Assembly (NCBI GenBank): GCA_905160935.1
Contig: CAJHZI010000208.1
Coordinates: forward strand, 1,379,501 to 1,443,500
Reading direction: 5' to 3'
DNA from: Enchytraeus crypticus
Lineage: Eukaryota; Annelida; Clitellata; Enchytraeida; Enchytraeidae
Length of the DNA stretch: 64,000 nt
The translations under genes and the position numbers were made by a program. The notes under the pieces are model-generated. The model did not search any database. It saw nothing but the letters and a program-made list of their open reading frames with translations, and had not been told where the DNA came from. How positions within the stretch are numbered: the stretch's first letter is position 1; the number at the start of each line of letters is the position of its first letter. Shown one piece after another: positions 9,991 to 24,700 of this stretch.

Positions 9991-11099
9991 CTACCTGCTG
10001 GCACTAGCAGAACTTCTACTCTCGTCTCTCCTATCAAATGTCTCTGTAAGTATGCTCGAATGTTCCTCCCGAAACTCCAACAGCAACTCTCTTGTGATTG
10101 GTTGAGAGCTCAACAGCTGATCAACAGAACTCAACTGATTCTCCTTGTCCTAAACAATAATTATATTTTAAAAGATACAATCAATCAAACTGAAAGATAC
10201 AATCAATCAAACTGAAGTTTGATAACATGATTCCCTGTTATATGCATCTGTTCCTGGGAAGCATATGATTAAAAAATCCGGCCGGATTTGGCAAAATTTG
10301 TCGGAACCGGATTAGCAAAAAGGAATTTTGGCCGGAATCCAGTAAAAACGGAACCGGAATCCGGTACACCCCTAATTAGCACACATAGTTTAATTAGTCA
10401 ATGTTAACACTTAGCACACATTGCATGCACATTAGCTAAACTTCTGCATCATAAACCTTCAATGTTCTTCTGAGACTGAAGAGTTTGCTGTAGAGTTCTC
10501 TATCCACTCCTCCAATCTTTGATGGCTTTACATGAAAAGATATCCCGGCCAAATGACTCAATCTTCTCGCCTTCACGTTAGAACCGGACAGATCAAGATC
10601 TGCCATACGGATGTGGTGATACATCTTCGTTAAGTCTACAAAAATGTCAAATATTCAACAATTAATAAAGCTCAAACAGAAGTCAGATGATATTTAAATC
10701 AATAAAGTGCTAATCAAGAATAGGATATGGAATTAAAGAATTGGTACAGAAAAAATAACTCGTTACAACTGCTACTGCTACTGCTGTAGCGAAGTCGGTA
10801 AGATATTGGACCTCGGATAAGTATGTGCGGGGTTCAAATCCTGGGCTCGCCCGCCACTGACATCGCTTTCGAGTGAGGAAACTGACGTTAACCTTAGCTT
10901 TACTAGCTTTTTAAATACGGTGATGATATTCCGAAAATCAGACCATCTTTGCTGTCAGAAGCAGTGATAGCGGGACTTCTGGCAGACATTTCCGGCTTGG
11001 ATTGTTCTGCTGGACCTTCATCCTCGCTCCCACTGAGGTACGACATCATCTGAGCACTTGATGACGATGATGCTGATCGTTGATGATGACGATGTGTAG
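9991..11099 (-). CDS. CNKSR2: CNKSR exons 16-18: Ser-rich stretch and conserved C-terminal region
   Basis: Exon 16 (10944-11099) is Ser-rich and acidic (MMSYLSGSEDEGPAEQ). Exon 17 (10442-10635) gives KMYHHIRMADLDLSG and LYSKLFSLRRTLKVYDAE, matching the vertebrate DLYRALEQASLSPLG and LHRLRILKSTLKAREGE. Exon 18 begins DKENQLSSVDQLLSSQ. It ends either at TAG 9991-9993 (AGG TAG), my preferred terminus, or at an overlapping GT donor (AG|GTAGTC) into an unseen exon. The exon 16 donor GTCTGA is weak; an alternative GTATTT lies 30 bp further but breaks the phase. Confidence 0.8.
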
Positions 11100-14000
11100 C
11101 TGAAAATAAATAAATAAATATAAAATATAATATAAATATAAAATTACAAATAAATAAATTATAAATGAATATAAAATTACTATATAAATTAATTATTAGT
11201 AAATAACATGACAAAAATGGATTGTATATCGGTATTTCAATAAATATTCATAATAATGCTTACATTTGTTTGCCTAAATAAGCAAAGAAAGAGATAAATA
11301 AATATCAAAATAAATTAAATAATGGGAAAACTACAAACTTATAAATAGATGCATCACGAAGCATCAAGATTAAGTGTCACAAATGTTCACTGAGGATACG
11401 GTAGTGAGGCAAAGTTAATGACATTGTATACTAAAATAGAATAACCATGGGATATATACCATGGTTGATGGTTGTATACGGGCCATGGAAGAATAGACCA
11501 TCCGCTAACATCGCGTGTCGTAAGAGAAGGCTAAGCAAAAGCTGAGAAAGTTTCAAAGTGAAACTACCTAAGAAGACATTTTTCCAACACCATATATGTC
11601 AATTCATATTTTTAAATATTATTCCTACTACGTTAAATCCTTGAGTGAAAGGATAAAGTTGTTGATCAAAGGAGTGCTCTTTATGCAGAGTGAAAACAGA
11701 CTCTGAATATATATCATGGATCTGCCACTTGGCACAATACTAGATAAGCTAACAGAAACAACAGAGCATAGTAACTTCAAGTGTCAATCTGAAAATATAT
11801 TCGAATTATTCTAAATGTTCTCAGGTAATATAAAACAACTATTATGTACTATAACTTCAGTTAATTCAATAAGAAGTTGCTAAACAAATTATAACTATCT
11901 TTCACTAAATAAATACATAAACATACAAATTAAAGAAATTCAGTCTTACCAAAACTCCTGAGCGATTTAACAAATACAATAGAAAGTTGATCAATTAAAA
12001 TTTTATAATAGAAAATATTGCAATAATGCAGGGCAAAAGAACGTAAAATCAACAGCAATATTATCTAGTAATGTGACATCAAGCTTTATTTCCGTCAATC
12101 AGAGCTAAAGATGTCAAAATAATTTTGCTAGAATGTTGCTCTTTAAATTAGAAATAAATATAAATTATAAATCACAACACTATTTGGTCCAAACTAAATT
12201 TAAAATTATCTGCAATATTTGCACTAACTAGAACATCGCAGGAGACCCGAAGCCTTCAGCACTTGTTCTAAGTTCAATTTTATTCCAGTCATAAGCAGAA
12301 ATCTCAGAGGCAAAAAATTTTTGTAAATATTCAATACTTATTTTAGAATAATTCACTTATATACATAATCATAGACCCACTCATACGTGAACATGAAGAG
12401 GAAAGCGGAAGACAGAGAAGAGTGGAGGCGTTATATACCATGGACCTGCTAGTAGCCAATGCACTAAGAGAGAGATATACATAATCAAGCTAAAGACAAA
12501 CAGAAAACAGTTACTGCTTTTAAATAAAATGACACAAAACTGTTAACAGATGTCAAAACAGTGGGCTCGACTTCCATCAACTGGAGAGCCAAGCTTCAAT
12601 ATTTCAATTTTAGGTTATTATTACCCGTAAAATGTAATAAAAATTCATATTTAAACCATCTAGGCCTACTGCAAATGCCTAATTACTTAGTACATGAAAA
12701 TAACAAGTCCAAACCAAATCCTTCAATATTTAACGTTTAATTCATCAGAAGAAGAAAATATCCGAAGAATATTAAATAATGTCACAATTTATAACACAGA
12801 TAAACATTTTTTAATGTTTGGCCAAGCGGCATACCACATATTATATAACACACATCTGAGTTTGTAAGCCCTATCAAGAATTAGGCAAAACCATTAAAGA
12901 AAGTAGACGAGACTTTTACCTATTAGAGGTCGCTCAAAGCCAGCAGTTGTTCTAGCCTGAACTGCTTCAATATCAAAGTCTGCCAGAGAGGCCACACCCA
13001 TTTTATTCATCCACCTGGAAATAGAATATACTATAGATCATAATAATTATATAATTAATCATAATAATTAATTATTAAATAATCAGCATATATGACTGAT
13101 TGGTGGTGTCGTCATCTATCCTATAGAATTGTGGACTGCAATTTATTGTAGAAGTAGTTTAGTGTTGTGATTTTCATTTAAACGTTATGTACAGGCTATC
13201 CTAACTACCACATCAGCACTGTACCACAGTAGCACTCTACCACATCAGCACTGTACCACAGTAGCACTCTACCACATCAGCACTGTACCACAGTAGCACT
13301 CTACCACATCAGCACTGTACCACAGTAGCACTCTACCACATCAGCACTGTACCACAGTAGCACTGTATTTTGAAGTTGTCGCTGTTATTCTATGCTTATC
13401 AAATTCATAAGCTTTAAATAAACCAATTAATTAGTGACGATAACTAGCGCTTTGACATTATAAATCCTCACCTCGATATTAAAGCTCGCCAGTCACTGAT
13501 ATGCTTTCATATGATGAAACTATCGACGTTAAACTTCCTTTACAATATGTTTTCAGTAACAAAAGGCTATACGACAGTTATTAGAAGTATTCATAATTTA
13601 AGCACCACCATAAAGGGACAATTATTTTTTAATCTATTGCTAGCAACATAAATTCATACTTTGCCATATCTTCCTGGCTTTCAGAAGCAAAATAGTATGT
13701 AGTAGAAGAGTTGTACGCTTTGAATGTGCTAGAAACAAAATCAAGCAAAATAATTGTACATAATAAACTGTATTAATGACAATTTTAAAAAATAGCAAAA
13801 TTTAAAATTGTTAAAGATTTATTTCAAATTGTTTATATCTTAACGAAAACAAAGAAATGTATACAATTTTGATGTACCCTGAAAAATATCTCAAGTCCAT
13901 TCCTTTGAATTACAGTAACTGATGAAAGGAAATAGAAATCAGACAGCTTCAAGTAGGCCTATAGAAAGTTAGAAACAATATGCTATGATCCCATAAAATA

Positions 14001-17000
14001 CGTGTTCAAGCAAGCTACGGCGGGATTTAGCACTTGGTTTAGTTGCGCGTCAATAATCGAAGTTAAGCTACATCAAACTCCATTAGTACTTTGTGGGTGA
14101 AAACATTGACAAAGCCTACTATGTGTTTTTATTTATTAAAAAATTGATGTTTTACTTTTTAGTTTTCACTCGTTAGTGTTTGGCCATTGGACTAGGTTCT
14201 TAATTTGAAAATAGTCAATAATAGGGTTATTATTTATAGGCCGAAAGTTTTACGGTACTTAGCAGGCTAGTGTAACAGAAAATTTTTATAATTCAGACTT
14301 CAGCTGACTTTTGCTAGCAAATATTAATTGTGTTGCCGCAAACGCCTCAGACGCTTTATGATTGCCACTTTCATAGCACTTATTAGTTTATTGCTAGATA
14401 TATGCTTCTATAACCTGTAAATTTGTGCCAAGAAATGCAAATAAACAGTATATTTAATTTAATAAAAGCCTGATTAAAAAAGCAGAATCAAAGTGGTTTA
14501 ATGCAAGTGGAAGTGTCATACTATCTCTTAGAGCGGCTTTCGTAAAAAGGAGAGACTGTATAGCCTGGCAGAGGTAGAACACCTTGTTCCTCCACATCCT
14601 ATCGTACATAAAACATATCAAACATAAATAAAATGATTTCTTCCATATCCTATCGTACATACAACAAATCACACATAAATATAATAATTTCATAAGTCAA
14701 ACAGAAGAGTCTGCATTATACAACCAGCGTAACTGGCTTGTCTAAAATATTCCATTATATATCAGATAAACCAATATATACAATTTAACAAATAAGTACG
14801 CTATGAGTGTCCTTGCTCGTGATTGATAAAGAAATCTTACTTTTTATCAAATACAACTGTCCCGTGCACAATTAATGATACAAGAGCGCTGATTGGTTGT
14901 GTAAAAACATTCATAATTAGCTCCTCAGCTTCGATCTCAAAAAGTTAGTGTAAGTTCAGGAAAAGCTAAGGAGCTTATAGTCATAGAGTCAAGCAGATAG
15001 ATGTAACAGAATCAACAGTGGCCATGCCAGGGAGGAGTATAGGAAGCATATATCAGCCATGGTTTTCATTATCATTCATTTAAGAGAGCGGTCCGACACG
15101 CAAAATTAAATTCAATTTTACTTAATTCACAATTAAATATCTGTATTTTATACACATGTATATGCCAAGAAGAAAATGAGACCTGAAATCCCAATCAGAA
15201 TACAATAAACAGCATATAACACAATACACATATAACAGTACAGGACCAGGAAGCATTAAATGATTGTTTAAAACCCACTACACACATACAGTATATTACA
15301 CAGTATTATCATTAACACATCATCTCAACGATGCACTTACATGTACAGAAGACTTTGTTCAAACCTCTTGATCTCTAAAGTAGAAGAGATTCTTGTGATG
15401 CAGAACGAACCAGAACTTATTCCATCGTCCAGGTCTAAGTCCCGCTCCTTCCTTTTTCTTCCACAGCCAGCCTCGACAATCTCCACCCCCCAAATCTTTG
15501 CATGAAATCTTTCTGTTTAGGCCTACACTTACACCTAACACATACAACAGCGCATTTAGTTGAGCCATATGTCCTATATGGTGTGGGACATAGAGGATCG
15601 GAGGACTATTCATCTTCCGACACTACTTAAATTGGGATTCAAGAGAAGATGATGATGATGATGACGAATTAAAAATGACTATATACGAACTAGTTAAAAA
15701 TAAGAAATTCAGATAAATTCTGAGACATTAAGCAGTTTCTAAAAGAGGAGAATGACTCAGTGAAGAGAGTTGTCCCAGTCAATGCATTCCATACTCTAAC
15801 ATATCGGTATCTATAGATAAACGTGCAGAGAGACAATCAACAACAACGGAATTAGAGTGCTACTGTCATCCATGACAACATTGAGCACAATCAAATAACA
15901 ATAATTATATCGAGCTCTTTCTTTATATTTTACATTCAATTTTGGAGTTAAAAGGGTTTTAGAGAAGCATCTTGAATCTATTTAATTGAATTTTCAGGTT
16001 ACTTCGAATAGAAGTAGCACATAGAATATCATACCGAGTATTTTCTTCATTGGATTCTTTATTTTAGGCAACGTTGACATGCTTGTAGATGACTAAAATA
16101 TAACAAAATAGCGAATGATAATTATCTATTATGTTGAAATACGCAGCTGTAACTTGATAGATCATCAAAATATAATAAATACGACCTACGTGACCTTGCA
16201 TTTGAGAAAATGTTAAAACTTCAAAAATAGATTGCTTGAACCGCAGAGATAATGATAGTGAAAACTTTGATATGGACCACGCTATAATAAGGTTGTAATA
16301 CAGGGACATTAAGGAAGGAAGATTTCAGGAAACTAGAAGCGTTGGCGATGTGGATATGGAGAATGGAAAACATTAGCTGGACTAAAAAGAGAGAGTGGGT
16401 ACAGATAGTTAGTTGATAAATGCTATAAGAAATAGGAGGAAAATTGGATATGACACATTCTAAGGGGAGATAGTTTACTAAATGGAAGAAGGTAGAATGG
16501 AAGGAAATAAAAACAGAGGCAGACCGAGGTTAGGAATGTTAGATGATTTAAAGATCCACTCGCATGTGGACATGAAAAGGGACATGGAACACAGAGAAGA
16601 GTGGAGGAGTTATATACCATGAGCCTGCCAGTAGGCAGTGCAATAAGAGAGAGAAAGATTGATTGATAAATAGTGATACCTTCTTCGAACAATCAGAATG
16701 AACAATACAGTCAAGTCATATAAATTATGCTAGAAGGTTATCAGGAAAACCTACAGAATGCCTAAGACCTAATTAATTAATTATCTGTAATAATACTAAA
16801 TAGTAAATATTATTAGTTTCTGCTAAATTAATTCAATTTATACGCTACATAAAGAGAGACTTAAAAATAATATACAAATAATTGAGAGAATAAAAAGGCA
16901 GGCCTATGAATCACAATGTCGTCACACATCATCACATGACGTCCCTGATATCATCCTTGTATTAGGGAACAAACGTTAAACCTATGTTGTTATTATTACT

Positions 17001-18662
17001 ATTACATCCAAGACAAAATATGTACAAAATACTAACAGCCGAAAGTGAGTCAGAATCATATTTAGATACAGTAGTTGCAGGCAAGCTGTCAATCACGTTA
17101 TTTTGCCCACCCCCAGTGCTAGAAGAGAGGCGTGTCTGTCGGCTAAATTTACCGGGCAGGCCTAGAGCCCCGCTAATATCTGCCACTCCACTACTGCAAA
17201 CATAAATAGTTTAGTATATAATAATTAATTAAATAATAATTACTAATTAATGTAATAACAACAGGGTTGGATTAGATAATATTTTCTAAAGAAGGCCGTA
17301 TGGGGGTAGAAGATTTGTCAGGCGATAATAAGGGATTTGTCACAGGGGGGTTTAAAACGGGGGCATTAAAATTTTAAGCAGAGAGGGGTCGCACAACTAC
17401 CAAGGGGGATTGAACCCCCACCCCCTACAAAAACAATCTAGAATAATTATTACGTCTAAATAATCCTTATAACGATTATTTAAACATAAAACAAAAACTG
17501 ACAATTTTTTCACGGGGACCGAAAAAGGACCCTTAACGGGTGTGCTTAATTCTAAATCCAGTTGATTGCTTCTCATATTTAACCTTTATTGCAGGATCCC
17601 TATGAACTAATTATATTAGCAACGTGTGATTATCTCTCCTTTTGTAGGTGTGCGTGTATGCGTGCGTTTGTGTGTGTATGTGTGTGTGTGTGTGTGTGTA
17701 CTGCGGACTACATAGGCTTGGTCCACTTATCAGACCGGACCGCCAAACCAGCCCCACGAGACCTCTCCAGTGACTGTGATTGTTGTTGCTTTTCCTTTCA
17801 GTCTCAGTTTACTTTGCTATTTCTTTATTTCTCCGACTGTGTTCTTTCTTTATAATGCTTCCATTTTCTTATGTATGGCAACTCAAAGGTAAGGTTTCGT
17901 ATCGAACATATTTTATTTTAGCGGTAACTAAGAATATATTATTTCCAGAATATTTTGTACGATAGAAAGACTGTATTGTATGATCGTTGAATTCCGCTAG
18001 TTTTTCCTTCTCTAGTAATTTACTACTTGAGTTAGTCGCTTGTTAGCCAGCCTACATTATCTTGAGTAGAACCCGTAGTAATGAAACTACCCTTCGCGGA
18101 CAAAGTTAGTCGGTCTCTCTCTACATCTATCTCTCTGCACCTATCTCTCTACATCTATCTCTCTACATCTATCTCTCTACATATATCTCTCTACATCTAT
18201 CTCTCTACATCTATCTCTCTATATCTATCTCTCTACATCTATCTCTCTACATATATCTACATCTATCTCTCTACATCTATCTCTCTACATCTATCTCTCT
18301 AGAAATTGACGAACATTTAAGTTTTAAAAATCATATCGAAAAAATTACAAAAACTGATAAAGTGCTAACGGATTACTCTTTAATCGAAGAGAATTTATAC
18401 CAATGTCCTGTCGCAGTAACTTGTATCTATCTATGATATATTCTCGTGTAAGATATTGCATTGAAATTTATGGTTATACCACTTGGAATGTTTTACAACC
18501 ACTACATATTGCTTGTAACAGAGTTCTGCGAACCTTGCAGGGAAGACATCGTTACTGTAATGTTAAAGATCTTTATGTTTCTTATGATGTTTTGCCAGTT
18601 CATCTATTGCATAAATACTGTATGGCCAAGTTGATTCACAAATGTATTAGCAGTAATCTACC

Positions 18663-18737
<75 letters not shown>

Positions 18738-21700
18738 GTCTACAGTATTGGCTAATGTGTTTGATCTCAACCACTCTAACCATAATTATTCAACTAGACT
18801 GCTTGACTCCAACTATCTGTTTAAAAAATCCAATGCGACATTCTATAAATCTTATGTAAATGAGGCGTGTACGGACTGGAATAAAATTCCACCAATATTA
18901 CGCAACATAAAATTGCTACCAACCTTTTCTAGAGAATTTAAACAGTATTTGTTAGAAAATTAGTCACAATAAGAAAAATTATTTTGTTTCTTTCTCATCC
19001 AACTTCTGCTTTGTTGTAATTTAAATTTTCTATGATTTGACACTTTAACTCTTTTATTTTGATTTAAAGATTGATTTAGACATGTGGGACGGTTGTTAGC
19101 GGGGTGATTGATATCCGGGTGGTCAACTCGATAGGGTGTTATGCTCCCTCATTGATGGCCTGGTTTTGCATCTATTAGTGTGCCTGTCTTTGCGTTTTAC
19201 TTGTACCTTTATGTTATTCGATATATGTTGACTGTCGTGCTGTGTGATATGTGAACAAATAAACATATGTTTCTCTCAGTTTAACTAAACAAAGTATGAA
19301 TTTATAAACAGAAATATTTCGTTAATCTCTATGCCTCTCTCTCTCTCTGTCTATCTATCTATCTCTCCCCCATCCTTATCTCATATACCATTTTTATAAG
19401 TATATATGAAAATCCATATTGAAATCAATTAAATCAAATTACAAATACAACGCTTTACAAATATTTTTAATGAGTACGAAGTGATAATAGACATACTACT
19501 TATTAATTCCTGATAACTCTATTAATTAATGAATATTAATTACGGTTCTCTTCCAATAAAATTTTATTGATGACTAAATATGACAAACCCGACTGCGAGA
19601 GCTACTGCCTGGCTTCTTATTTTTTCCTGCAATAAAAAATGATCTAGTTTTCAAGATAAATAGCAATATCAATAACAATAGGAATAGCAATTGCTCTTCT
19701 GTAGGTCGATCAGTGACTAGCATTGCAACATTCACCAGCAATCACCCACTTTGTAGTGACAGTTATCAATTCCCTGACTCAAACGTGGATAAAGAGACAG
19801 GAGATAGAACTTCATTTAACGTAAAATATCGTCTCTCTGCATATGTTTGTTATTGTAAACATAATCTTTCTCTCTTAGTGAGCTGCCTACTGGCAGGTCC
19901 ATATTATATAACGCTTCAACTCTTCTCTGTCTTCCGCTTTTAACTTTATGCCCACAAATGAGTTGACATTTAAATCATCTAACTTTCCTAATCTCGGCCA
20001 GCCTCTGCCTCTATTTCCTTCCAATCTGCAATCTTTTAATAGACTTTCCCCCTTAGTACATGTATATGTTCTATCCAACTCTTCTTCGTATTTCTTAAAG
20101 CATTTATCACCTGTCTATCTGTATCTCTCCAGAACTCCTCATTTGTAACCTTTTGAGTCCAGCTAACCTTTCCATTCTTTCCATATCCACATTTCAAATG
20201 CCTACAGTTTCCCAATATATTACTTATTTAAGGTCCATAACTGGACCTTCTGCATTAAATACAACAAGAACCTGCAAATGCAAATACCGTAGTAAGCCAT
20301 TAAAAACTACAAAAAAATAACCAGTAAATAAGCTAGTACCTTTGGCTTATGTTAATATCTTTAAGACTGCAGCTAATGAAACAGAATTATTTTCTTTATA
20401 TTGTTTACTTTTTCCAAGATTAGACTACTGCCAAATCAAAAAATTAAAATCAATTCTATGATGAATAGATAAACTTGCAATTTAAATGAACTACATAATG
20501 AATACGAATAGCACAAGGAGAAGGTATCTAACGACACATCATATCCTGTAGGGACCAGGGAATCAATCCCATGACTCCTTCATACAAGATTTAATCGTCT
20601 AACCTGTAACGCCATCTCTCCGCGCTTGCGGGAATCAATTCTCGAGACACCAAGCAGGCGCGGTGAAGACCAATCGTAATCTGTTTGAATTTCTTTATAT
20701 GCTGACTCGCTGGTTCTTCTCGGTACTGTATTTAGCTCGAACCCTGCGTCCTCCCTTGACAGACAGGTAGTGTAGTCTGACGGCCGTCGTGGATTGGTCG
20801 ATTCTTTTACTGTGGGCGTGATCACTTTTAAACGCTGCACAAAAGGTGTGGTTTCATTTGAACGCTGTGATAAAGGCGTGGTTTCATTAGAACGCTGTGT
20901 TAAAGGCGTGGCTTCATTTGAACGCTGTGATAAAGGCGTGGCTTCATTTGAACGCTGTGATAAAGGCGTGGCCTCATTTGAACGCTGTGATAAAGGCGTG
21001 GCTTCATTTGAACGCTGTGATAAAGGTGTGGCTTCATTTGAACGTTGTGATAATGGCGTGGCTACATTAGGACGTGTTGAACCAGAAGAGAAAGAATTAC
21101 TAGCACTGGGAATAACGAAATCAAAAGAACCAGAACTTGACGTATTTCTAGAATGCTGTGAACCAGAGTCATCTAGCGAGTCACTGGAGAAAGATGGAGA
21201 CTTTCTGTTGAATTTATCAGAAATATTCGAGTCAAGCTGAGACGGACCCAAAATTTCTTCCAGCTGTGAAGTCACTGTTGATTTCAAAACGTTGTTGTTC
21301 TGTTCGTTCAATTTATCATCTGCTACGGCAGGGTGAGTGGCAGAGAGGCGAGGAGCAGGGGGAGCATCTCGAGGAGCAAGGTGAGCATCTCGAGGAGCAG
21401 GGGGAGCATCTCGAGGAGCAGGGGGAGCATCGCGAGAGGGAGAGTGAGTAAGGCTGACAGTAGTATGGCCGGCTGAGTTGATGTTGGGTCCAGAGAAAAA
21501 CGCCGGAGCATTTTCAATGTTTTTTCCAATCGGAGATTTATTGGTAGAAATAGCCTCACGCAAACTACAGCAATCATTCGACTCAATTGTGGCTTCAGTT
21601 TTATTAATTCGCTGAAGTCGAGGACTAACGGTTGCAACACTCTGAGGCGAAAGGTTTACTGTTATAGTTGATTTCAAATTTATTGGAGATTTTGGCCGCA

Positions 21701-24700
21701 CGCCGGGTGATCTTGACTGCAAAGTCATCCCTTGTTGTCCTGTATTATCAGCGACGTACAAGTTACGTCGATTAGGGCTAGGATTAGGACCTGGATTAGA
21801 ACCTGGATTAGTACCAGGATTAGGACTTGGATTAGGACCAGGATTAGGACCTGGATTAGTACCAGGATTAGGACCTAGATTAGATCCAGGATTAGGACCT
21901 GGACTAGGACCAGGATTAGGACCAGAAATAGGACCAGGTTTAGTACCAGGATTAGGACCAAGATTAGGACCAGGATTATGACCAGAATTAGGACCTGGAG
22001 CAGATCTAATCGGCTTTAATTCATTCACAACTGCACAGTGTTCAGGTAACAATTCGCTTCGTTTAGCAGGAAATGATTCAGCATGACGTGGAACTGATAA
22101 CAGCATTCCACTTTCCTTAAGCACAGGACTCGGCGAGAATCTAGGCCCGCTCTCTTTAGGACTCTGACAATCCAGCAGAAATCCAGTCGACTGATTCCCT
22201 TCTCCAGGTTCCGGGGCCTCAACATTTAATCCGGAAGAGATTAGCTCAGAATTAGACGAAAATCTTGACACCCACGGTGATTCCAGATCACTTAATCTCT
22301 CGTTTAGCGATGCTCCAGAATTCCTGTTCTCTTCCACAGTTTCCCACAGCTGTGAGTCCGACTCGACGCTCAACAATGTTTTCTTTCTCCGTAGCTCAAC
22401 GTGACCTTCGCTTTCCTTCTCGCTTTCCGTTTCCGACGGATGGGAGTCAAAACGAAACTGTATCGAGGGCCTATCGACAGTCGCCGGTTTAAAGCGACGG
22501 CGACTGATGGACGAAACATCGTCGTCTTCAGATGAGTACTTCAGAGCAAGGGATGGCTTCCCTGAAGAACTAACTGAGCCTGACTCTTCGACACTGGTTC
22601 TGGAATCTAAAATAGTTTTATTGTGAGTAAAATTCTACTACCCGTGTTGTGTCCGGGTTGCTTGAAGAATAGATCAACCGTGTAAATATGCACGTGTAGT
22701 AGAAGGCGACATAAAAATTAGATCCAAACCAACGTCAGAAAGGGCATTCGGTTGGTGAGCGCCTAGGCTCCAGAAATTGCTACTAAATATTCTAATCAGT
22801 AGTATAATGTTGTTTTAAAGCTATAAGCTTCTAAGGAGACAAAATAACAGAAAAAACTTAAATAAAAATTAACTATGCTGTAAAATTGTTTTCAATTTTA
22901 AAAAAATTAAATTGTCAAATATTTTTGAATATCAGAATAACAGACTTCAAGCTTTTAGTCTACATCCATTGAGCTGCATTCTGCATATGTAAAGGTCATG
23001 TAACTTAAAATTTTTAATTTGTACAATAAAATGCAATTGTTAAAATGTAAAAGTCCCTTCAATTAATAACTTTTAAAATACAAAATCAAAATAAAATGTA
23101 TAATAAATTAAAAACATAAATAAAATAAAATAGCTAAAATATAGAGGTCATTAATCTATTGATTTTAGCAGAAACTTTCGCTTTTACTATTGTTAAGCAA
23201 AAATTGCCTGTTAAAATCGATAAATCAAATAAATAAGACAACCACGTCACAGGCAATGGTAACATTTTAGCGAAATTCTTGATTTCGTTGTTATTTATTT
23301 ATAATATTTCTCTTGTGGTCTCTGTGTACTCAGTCGTCATCGTGTGGTGGCTATGGCGACTGTTGGTGTAGAGTCTGCAAGAGACGTCCCTGACGTTGCC
23401 TTATGGCGAGGAAAGGACGTTAAATTCTTATTGATTGATTATTGATAAATAAAAAACAAACAAATTCGTAACAAAGACCTACCGGTCTCACGCGAGGCTC
23501 TCATTCTCTCTATAGGACCTCCAGAGCTAACAACTCCAGGAAAATAAGACTTAGGTCGAGTAGTCTGAATTCCTTTCCCCTGTTTATCGCCCGTTTCGTC
23601 CTCGCCCATGGCACTACTGCGCAGAGTGAGAGTGGGCGAGCAGCCGCTCACTGTTGCTCTCCTTTGCTTCATCTCGGTTGTGCTCATTCTGCGCCACATG
23701 TCACGTGATCTCGAGGTGCTCGCAGCGCCATCTTGAAATACGTCACCATCTGAAGCACTGCCCCCATCTTCATCATAGTCTGTGGCACTGCCTCCCGATA
23801 GGTTGCGAATGGGCTCAGGTTCGCTGCAGTAGTCATATCATCATCATCATCTTCATCAGAATCATCATCATCATCTTCTTCCCAGTTCAACTATGGTCGG
23901 ATTTTAAAATATTTAGTAGCAATTTCTTGAGCCTAGGCGCTCACCAACCGAATGTCCTTTTTGACGTCGGTGTGGATCTTAGTGCTTTAATCGCCTTCTT
24001 TAGTTAGATATTAATCTTTCAGGGTACACAGTTATGCCTAATGTCTTGAAGAGAAGCCCTTCGGCTCCTGACCTTGACGTTCAACCCGTATTTTAAGAAA
24101 TCATAACGAGTATAAGAACGAAAAGCTTTAATTAAGCGATATATAATCTACAGCAGCAGAAAGCAAAACAAGAAAAAGTAGAATCTGTAGCAGACGATAG
24201 CAAAACAATAAGAAGTAGAATCTATAGCAGCATAAAGCAAAACAAGAAGAATTAGAATCTATACAAGCAATTAACTACAGAACTACAAGACAACAGGAAG
24301 TTAAATTCCACTTGAGTCTTTACTGCTGGAAAAATGATATTCAAATTTTGATAATTCAAGCTAATATGCTAATAACTGTACCAGTCAAAACGAAAATCTA
24401 CTCTAAGGATTGTGGTTCCTGCAATTTTAACTATTGTACAATTTTTACATAATTATGACAATTATACTTATAGCAGAACTAACGTATCAACTAGAGGCGA
24501 GTGCTTAGATCTTCGTGCATCTTTTCGACTCTTCTGCAATGGGAATCCAGCACCTTCAAAATTACAAAAAAATATCTTCAGAACTTGAAAATTTAGATAA
24601 TTCATCATCATCATCTTTCTTTGAATCACAGTATAACTAGGATCTATAATAAATTAATTAAATTGATTTATAATAAATAAATAGAATTTTAATGAAATTT

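Noticed and set aside
20794-21451. Plus-strand open frames with repeated FERCDKGVAS and EQGEHLE
   Set aside because: Antisense shadows of the coding minisatellites of CNKSR exon 10. Repeats of 3n length stay open on both strands.
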